The notes under the pieces were generated by a model. The model had not been told where the DNA came from, made no database searches, and saw only the letters and a program-made list of their open reading frames with translations. Position numbers and translations under genes: made by a program. Below are positions 59,728-64,000 of a DNA stretch of 64,000 bases, in pieces. The stretch's first letter is position 1; each line of letters opens with the position of its first letter. Source of the DNA: Actinomarinicola tropica (lineage in GTDB: Bacteria; Actinomycetota; Acidimicrobiia; Acidimicrobiales; SKKL01); NCBI RefSeq assembly GCF_009650215.1, contig NZ_CP045851.1, positions 907,189-971,188 of the forward strand, given 5' to 3'.

Positions 59728-60162
59728 ATGATGGATCACCTGAGGAACCAGCCCAAGTGGAAGGTCGCCGTGGCCGGCGGGACCCTCGCCGGCTTCGCCG
59801 TCGGCGGCGTGCTCGGCGGCGGCGTCGCCTTCGGCGGCAGCGACGACGGCGACACCGCCGACACCCGGTCGGTGCGCCTGGCGTCCACCGACCCGCTGGC
59901 GTCGCTCGCCTCGCCCACGTCCACCACGATCCGGGCGTCGATCGCGTCACCGGCCTCCCCCCTGACGCCGGCGTCGATCGCCAGCCCCGCCACGCCGGCC
60001 TCGGTCGCCAGCCCGGCGTCGCCGGTGTCGATCGCGAGCCCCGAGCCCGCTCCGGCGCCCGCCCCGCCCCCGGCGCCCGCCCCGGCGCCGGCGAGCATCA
60101 GCCCCCAGAGCCCCCCGTCGGTCCAGAGCGTGGCCAGCGCGGCGTCCGTCGACAGCCCCTGA
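59728..60162 (+). CDS. Single-span Ala/Ser/Pro-repeat protein
   Basis: 144 residues. Residues 11-36 are hydrophobic (WKVAVAGGTLAGFAVGGVLGGGVAFGG), a signal anchor, then the rest is low complexity: repeated S-I-A-S-P-A-S-P units and a Pro/Ala run (PAPAPPPAPAPAP). No enzymatic domain. It resembles surface or periplasm-spanning stalk proteins of actinobacteria and pairs logically with the similar protein upstream of the sensor kinase. AAGGAGA lies 9 nt before ATG 59728; ATG 59731 is alternative. A response-regulator box precedes it and a strong hairpin follows. Confidence 0.7.
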   Translation: MMDHLRNQPKWKVAVAGGTLAGFAVGGVLGGGVAFGGSDDGDTADTRSVRLASTDPLASLASPTSTTIRASIASPASPLTPASIASPATPASVASPASPVSIASPEPAPAPAPPPAPAPAPASISPQSPPSVQSVASAASVDSP

Positions 60163-60180
60163 TGGCATCGACCCGCTCGT

Positions 60181-60212
60181 GAGCCCGGGCCGCGCCGCTG
60201 CGGCCCGGGCTC
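60181..60212 (+). terminator. Strong hairpin after the Ala/Ser/Pro protein
   Basis: GAGCCCGGGCCGC (60181-60193), 6-nt loop, GCGGCCCGGGCTC (60200-60212): a perfect 13-bp stem, no T-run, between convergent genes. Confidence 0.6.
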
Positions 60213-60244
60213 CGGGCTGTCCGTGCTCCGGGCGGTCCCGGCCC

Positions 60245-60949
60245 TCAGTAGAGCCGGACCGCGGCCTCGGGAGCCTGCGGCGGTGACGCCGGACCCGAGG
60301 TCGACGGTGGCCCGCCGAGCGTCGCCGTCCCGACCGACTGACCGGCCGCGGCGCCATGTCCGCGGTGGTCGAACCGCCAGAGGAAGGTCGCCATCTCGCC
60401 CCGGGTGACGGCGGCATCGGGGGCGAAGCGGTCGCTCCCGCCCACGCCCGTGGTGATCCCCTCAGCGGCCAGCCAGCGCACCGCTGTGGCGTAGAACGCG
60501 CCGTGGGCCACGTCGGCGAAGAGCGGCCCCCCGCTCGCAGGAGCGCCCGCGTGGCGCCAGAGGAACGTGGCCATCTCGCCCCGGGTGACGGGGGCTTCGG
60601 GGGCGAAGCGGTCGCTCCCGCCCACGCCCGTGGTGATCCCCTCACCGGCCAGCCAGCGCACCGCCGTGGCGTAGAACGCGCCGTGGGCCACGTCGGCGAA
60701 GAGCGGCCCCCCGCTCGCAGGAGCGCCCGCGTGGCGCCAGAGGAACGTGGCCATCTCGCCCCGGGTGACCGAGGCCGCGGGGGCGAAGCGGTCGCTCCCG
60801 CCGACGCCGGTGGTGACCCCCTCGGCCGCGAGCCAGCGCACCGGCTCGGCGTAGAACGCGTCGCCCGGCACGTCGACGAAGCCCGGGTGCGACCACGACA
60901 CGTCGGACTCGCGGCCGAGGATCGTCGGTCCGTCCACCGTGAACGTCAC
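60245..60949 (-). CDS. SLH-type repeat region, C-terminal part of a frameshifted GH43-SLH protein
   Basis: Open frame with three ~60-residue S-layer-homology-like repeats: pattern FxDV...FYAxxVRWLAxEGITTGVGGSDRFAPxxxVTRGEMATFLWR. SLH repeats bind cell-wall polymers, so this half would anchor the secreted protein. It has no plausible start of its own: VTFTVDGP continues upstream as a GH43-like end (RAILAYHGWEPGRTSYG) in the same frame until about 61041, where the frame changes. It therefore belongs to the gene at 60642-61925. Ends in a Pro/Ser-rich tail (SGPASPPQAPEAAVRLY). Confidence 0.75.
   Translation of the reverse strand: MTFTVDGPTILGRESDVSWSHPGFVDVPGDAFYAEPVRWLAAEGVTTGVGGSDRFAPAASVTRGEMATFLWRHAGAPASGGPLFADVAHGAFYATAVRWLAGEGITTGVGGSDRFAPEAPVTRGEMATFLWRHAGAPASGGPLFADVAHGAFYATAVRWLAAEGITTGVGGSDRFAPDAAVTRGEMATFLWRFDHRGHGAAAGQSVGTATLGGPPSTSGPASPPQAPEAAVRLY
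60375..60915 (-). repeat. 180-bp tandem repeats encoding SLH modules
   Basis: Three copies with a 180-bp period; e.g. the AGAGGAAxGTxGCCATCTCG segment recurs at about 60381, 60561 and 60741. The first two copies are almost identical at DNA level across about 170 bp, indicating recent duplication, while the third is more diverged. Confidence 0.75.
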
Positions 60950-61925
60950 CGGCTCGACGTGGAGCGCCCGGCGGCCGCCGCTGCCGTAGGACGTCCGGCC
61001 CGGCTCCCACCCGTGGTAGGCGAGGATCGCCCGCCCGCCCGTCGGGCAGGGCGGCGACGCTGGCGCCTCCGATGCCCGCTGCGTGGTCCGTGCGGGACAG
61101 CCACGGCCCGCCCACCGTCCGCTTGTCGCAGGGCCACGTCGGGCCCTCGCACGTCGCGAACCCCACGCCGTAGGTCCCGGACTCCCAGTCGTTCGCCGAG
61201 TAGAGCAGCCAGGCGCGGCCGGCGGCCGCGACCATCTCGGGCTGCTCGACCAGGTGGCCCTCCCACAACCGGTCCCGGCCGAGGAGCTCGTGCTCCGGTC
61301 CCACGACGTCGGTGCCGTCCGCGGTCAGCTGGCGCGACCACAGGCGCGACGAGCGGAGGCCGAGGGCGTTCTCGTCGCTCTTGTAGAGGAGCCACGGCAC
61401 GCCGTCGGCGTCGACGAACACCGACGGGTCGATCGACCCACCGAGGTGGCCCTGGCACGCGATCGGATGCCCGCGCTCGTCGACGAAGGGTCCGGTCGGC
61501 GTGGCCGCCGTCGCGACCCCGATGCACTGGAGGGTGCCGGCATCGGCCACGCGCGCCGTGTAGTAGAGGACCCAGGTGGCACCGAAGCGGTGCACGTCGG
61601 GCGCCCAGGTGGCGCCGGGCACCGCCCACCCCCCGAGCTCGGGCAGCACGTCGCCGGTCTGCTCCCACGTGGTGCCGCCGTCGGTCGAGCGGTAGGAGGG
61701 GACGTTGAGCAGCGCGCCCCAGGCGGCGACGTTGGTGGAGTAGAGGCGCAGCACGTCGCCGTCCGCGACGAGCGCGGGGTCGGCGACGTCCCAGTCGAGC
61801 GCCGGCGGCACGGCGGACGCCACCTGCGGCGAGAACAGGCTCACGACGGTCGCGACGGCCGCGACGAGCAGGCGCGGGGAGCGACGGCGTGGCACGACTC
61901 CGTGGTCGGAGCCGGCGGCCGCCAC
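60642..61925 (-). CDS. GH43-like secreted glycosidase, frameshifted before its SLH domain
   Basis: The frame from GTG 61925 encodes a signal peptide (RLLVAAVATVVSLFSPQVASA) and a five-bladed GH43-like region: LDWDVADPALVADGDVLRLYST (catalytic Asp base), GATWAPDVHRFGATWVLYYTARV, GGSIDPSVFVDADGVPWLLYKSD and LVEQPEMVAAAGRAWLLYSAND (candidate general-acid Glu). Sense continues to about 61041 (ASVAALPDG); after that the frame is nonsense while the family-like sequence continues in the frame of 60245-60949. The break is at a GCCC x3 tandem (61029-61040), where two units would restore the frame. Expected role: arabinan/xylan-type hydrolysis at the wall. Confidence 0.75.
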   Translation of the reverse strand: MAAAGSDHGVVPRRRSPRLLVAAVATVVSLFSPQVASAVPPALDWDVADPALVADGDVLRLYSTNVAAWGALLNVPSYRSTDGGTTWEQTGDVLPELGGWAVPGATWAPDVHRFGATWVLYYTARVADAGTLQCIGVATAATPTGPFVDERGHPIACQGHLGGSIDPSVFVDADGVPWLLYKSDENALGLRSSRLWSRQLTADGTDVVGPEHELLGRDRLWEGHLVEQPEMVAAAGRAWLLYSANDWESGTYGVGFATCEGPTWPCDKRTVGGPWLSRTDHAAGIGGASVAALPDGRAGDPRLPRVGAGPDVLRQRRPPGAPRRAGDVHGGRTDDPRPRVRRVVVAPGLRRRAGRRVLRRAGALARGRGGHHRRRRERPLRPRGLGHPGRDGHVPLAPRGRSCERGAALRRRGPRRVLRHGGALAGR

Positions 61926-62061
61926 CTGAGGGCTCGTCGACCGCTCCTCGCCGATGTGATCGATGCCACACCCGCGGCCCTACCGATCCGGGCCGGGGCG
62001 GACGTAGATTCCCCCTGCCCCGGTCCGGGGCGTTCGGCGTCGATCACACACGGAGCCCCGC

Positions 62062-64000
62062 ATGCTCGCCCGACTCGGTCGTCTGTGCTTCCGCCGGCGG
62101 CGGCTCGTCGTCGTCGCCTGGCTGGCGCTGGTCCTCGGCGTGCACGCCGCGGGCCAGGTCACCGGCACCAGCTACGACGACGCGTTCAACATCCCGGCCT
62201 CGGAGAGCCGCGACGGCTTCGACCTGATCGACGAGCACTTCGGCGACGTCGGCAACGGCTTCGGGGGCACGATCGTCTTCCGCAGCGAGCGGGGCGTCGA
62301 CGACCCCGCGGTGCGCCGGGCGATGGAGGAGATGTTCGCTCGCGCCGCCGAGCTCGAGGGCGTCGTCGTGTCGAGCCCCTACGACGACCCGCTCGGGCTC
62401 CACACCAGCCCCGACGGCACGGTCGCCTACGCCGAGGTCAACCTCGTCGGCGAGGTCGACCAGACCCGCGGCACCGAGATCGGCGACGACCTGCGCCGGC
62501 TCGCGCCGGAGCTCGACGGGCTCACCGTCGAGATCGGCGGGGCGATCCTCGGTGAGTTCGAGCCCCCGAACGCCGAGCTGATCGGTCTGGCCTTCGCCAT
62601 CGTCGTCCTCATCCTCTCGTTCGGCTCGGTCCTCGCGATGGGCCTGCCGATCGGCGTCGCCCTGTTCGGCGTCGCCACGGGCGCGGGGATCATCGCCCTG
62701 GTGTCGAACCTCACATCCATCCCCGACCTCACCACGATGCTCGGGGCGATGATCGGGCTCGGCGTCGGCATCGACTACGCCCTCTTCATCGTCACCCGCT
62801 ACCGCGAGGGCACCCACCACGGCCACGACCCCGAGGAGGCCACCCTCCTCGCCATCGACTCGGCCGGTCGGGCGGTGCTCTTCGCGGGCACGACGGTCGT
62901 CATCTCGCTCCTCGGCATGCTCATCATCGGCCTGCCCTTCATCTCCGGCATGGCGATCGGCGCCTCGGCCACGGTGGCGATGACGATGGCCGCCTCGGTC
63001 ACGCTCCTGCCGGCGCTGCTCGGCTTCGCCCAGCACCGGGTCGAGGTCACCCGGTGGCGCGGTCTCATCGCCGCGGGGTTCGTCGCGCTCGCGCTGCTCG
63101 GGGCGGGCATCGGCGTGCAGCCCCTGCTCGTCGGCGCCCCGCTCGCCGTCGTGGTCCTGCTCGCCGGCGTCGCGGTGGCGCCGCTGCGGCGCGAGGTGCC
63201 GCGCCGGCCGCCGCGGCCGGTGCGCGAGACGCTGCCGCACCGGTGGAGCCGCCTCGTCCAGTCGCGGCCGTGGGTCGGGCTGCTCGCCGGCGCCGCCTTC
63301 CTCGTCGTGCTCGCGGTGCCGGTCCTCGACCTGCAGCTCGGGTTCTCCGACGAGGGCAACTTCCCGACCTCGACGACGACGCGACGGGCCTACGACCTGC
63401 TCGCCGAGGGGTTCGGGCCGGGCGTGAACGGGCCGCTCGTGGTCGTCGCCGAGGCCGATGGCGCCGGCGGCGCGGTCGGGGCCCAGCAGGTCGCCGACGC
63501 CGTCGCGGCGGCCGACGGCGTCGCCCAGGTGTTCCCGGTGTTCCCGAGCGACCTGGCCGCGCCCACCGACGCGCCGGCGTTCCTCGTCCAGGTCATCCCG
63601 TCGACCTCACCCCAGGACCCGGCGACCGCGGCGCTCGTCGAGCGGCTGCGTGACGACGTGATCCCGGCGGCGGCGGAGGGGACCGGCCTCGAGGTGCGCC
63701 TGACGGGCGCGGTGGCCGCCAACATCGACTTCACCGAGTACCTCGAGGGCCGCATGCCCTGGTTCTTCGGTGCCGTCCTCGCGCTGTCGTTCCTGCTCCT
63801 GATGGCCGTCTTCCGCTCGCTGCTCGTGCCGATCAAGGCCGTCGTCATGAACCTCCTGTCGATCGCCTCGGCGTACGGCGTCGTCGTCGCGGTGTTCCAG
63901 TGGGGCTGGTTCGGCGACCTGTTCGGGATCGCCGGCGCACCGATCGAGCCGTTCGTCCCGATGATGCTGTTCGCCATCGTCTTCGGCCTCTCGATGGACT
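62062..64000 (+). CDS. MMPL-family (RND superfamily) transporter, 3' end outside window
   Basis: 646 residues are present and the gene runs off the window. N-terminal helix RLVVVAWLALVLGVHAAGQV; an extracytoplasmic loop; then GLAFAIVVLILSFGSVLAMGLPIGVALFG, TMLGAMIGLGVGIDYALFIVTRYREG (the MMPL G-x-x-I-D-Y motif with the proton-relay Asp/Tyr), and AGRAVLFAGTTVVISLLGML. A second set of helices begins near residue 570. It would export lipids or other hydrophobic compounds by proton motive force; many MMPL proteins act in cell-envelope lipid export. A TAGATT box lies at 62005. Confidence 0.9.
   Translation, partial: MLARLGRLCFRRRRLVVVAWLALVLGVHAAGQVTGTSYDDAFNIPASESRDGFDLIDEHFGDVGNGFGGTIVFRSERGVDDPAVRRAMEEMFARAAELEGVVVSSPYDDPLGLHTSPDGTVAYAEVNLVGEVDQTRGTEIGDDLRRLAPELDGLTVEIGGAILGEFEPPNAELIGLAFAIVVLILSFGSVLAMGLPIGVALFGVATGAGIIALVSNLTSIPDLTTMLGAMIGLGVGIDYALFIVTRYREGTHHGHDPEEATLLAIDSAGRAVLFAGTTVVISLLGMLIIGLPFISGMAIGASATVAMTMAASVTLLPALLGFAQHRVEVTRWRGLIAAGFVALALLGAGIGVQPLLVGAPLAVVVLLAGVAVAPLRREVPRRPPRPVRETLPHRWSRLVQSRPWVGLLAGAAFLVVLAVPVLDLQLGFSDEGNFPTSTTTRRAYDLLAEGFGPGVNGPLVVVAEADGAGGAVGAQQVADAVAAADGVAQVFPVFPSDLAAPTDAPAFLVQVIPSTSPQDPATAALVERLRDDVIPAAAEGTGLEVRLTGAVAANIDFTEYLEGRMPWFFGAVLALSFLLLMAVFRSLLVPIKAVVMNLLSIASAYGVVVAVFQWGWFGDLFGIAGAPIEPFVPMMLFAIVFGLSMD

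Overview
The window is about 72% G+C, coding-dense and rich in Asp/Gly/Ala/Val codons. Gene content (acyl-CoA and steroid-type catabolism, many short-chain dehydrogenases, a P450, two Baeyer-Villiger-type monooxygenases, MMPL and class III cyclase proteins) fits a chromosomal segment of a high-GC actinobacterium. Protein style suggests Acidimicrobiia (Iamia/Ilumatobacter-like), but this is an impression, not a test. No rRNA, tRNA, insertion sequence, prophage or CRISPR array was seen.

Layout. 1-8.9 kb: catabolic genes (monooxygenase C-terminus, SDR, ArsR with a divergent SRPBCC gene, VOC protein, haem protein, TetR, P450, amidohydrolase, two alpha/beta hydrolases). 8.9-9.2 kb: a short tandem/REP-like repeat. 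9.2-12.9 kb: a heterodimeric ABC exporter. 12.9-17.9 kb: a compact sulfur island of translationally coupled genes (CstB-like persulfide dioxygenase-sulfurtransferase, YgaP-like rhodanese, carbonic-anhydrase-like fragment, SulP transporter, rhodanese, ArsR-rhodanese regulator). 17.9-33.5 kb: transporters, fatty-acid-type enzymes, flavodoxin, thioredoxin, LysR, an EAL phosphodiesterase, a frameshifted AlkZ-like gene, and a TetR/monooxygenase operon. 33.6-36.7 kb: beta-phosphoglucomutase plus GH65 phosphorylase. 36.8-46.5 kb: lipid acyltransferase, CREST-like membrane protein, SDR, class III cyclase, acyl-CoA synthetase, flavin reductase, a diadenylate-cyclase-like protein, pirin, thioesterase. 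46.5-46.75 kb: a non-coding patch with three large palindromes. 46.8-50.2 kb: gnd-zwf-oxidoreductase operon. 50.3-52.6 kb: NirK-like copper protein with RIC-type repair protein. 52.6-60.2 kb: duplicated AI-2E-type permease, degenerate beta-lactamase-fold protein, and a two-component system with probable target genes. 60.2-64 kb: a frameshifted GH43-SLH secreted protein and the start of an MMPL transporter.

The clearest regulatory signals are: (i) a TACCC-N4-GGGTA palindrome (CsoR/CstR type) over the promoters of both the sulfur operon and thioredoxin; (ii) ArsR-type TCAAx-N6-xTTGA palindromes at both ArsR-family genes; (iii) two abutting 15-bp palindromes in front of the monooxygenase-TetR operon; (iv) three copies of an 11-bp-phased triple box around the two-component system; and (v) a recurring TANNNT box 6-8 nt before start codons that lack a Shine-Dalgarno sequence, indicating leaderless transcripts. 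Two genes (AlkZ-like and GH43-SLH) are broken by indels in G-rich runs or repeats.
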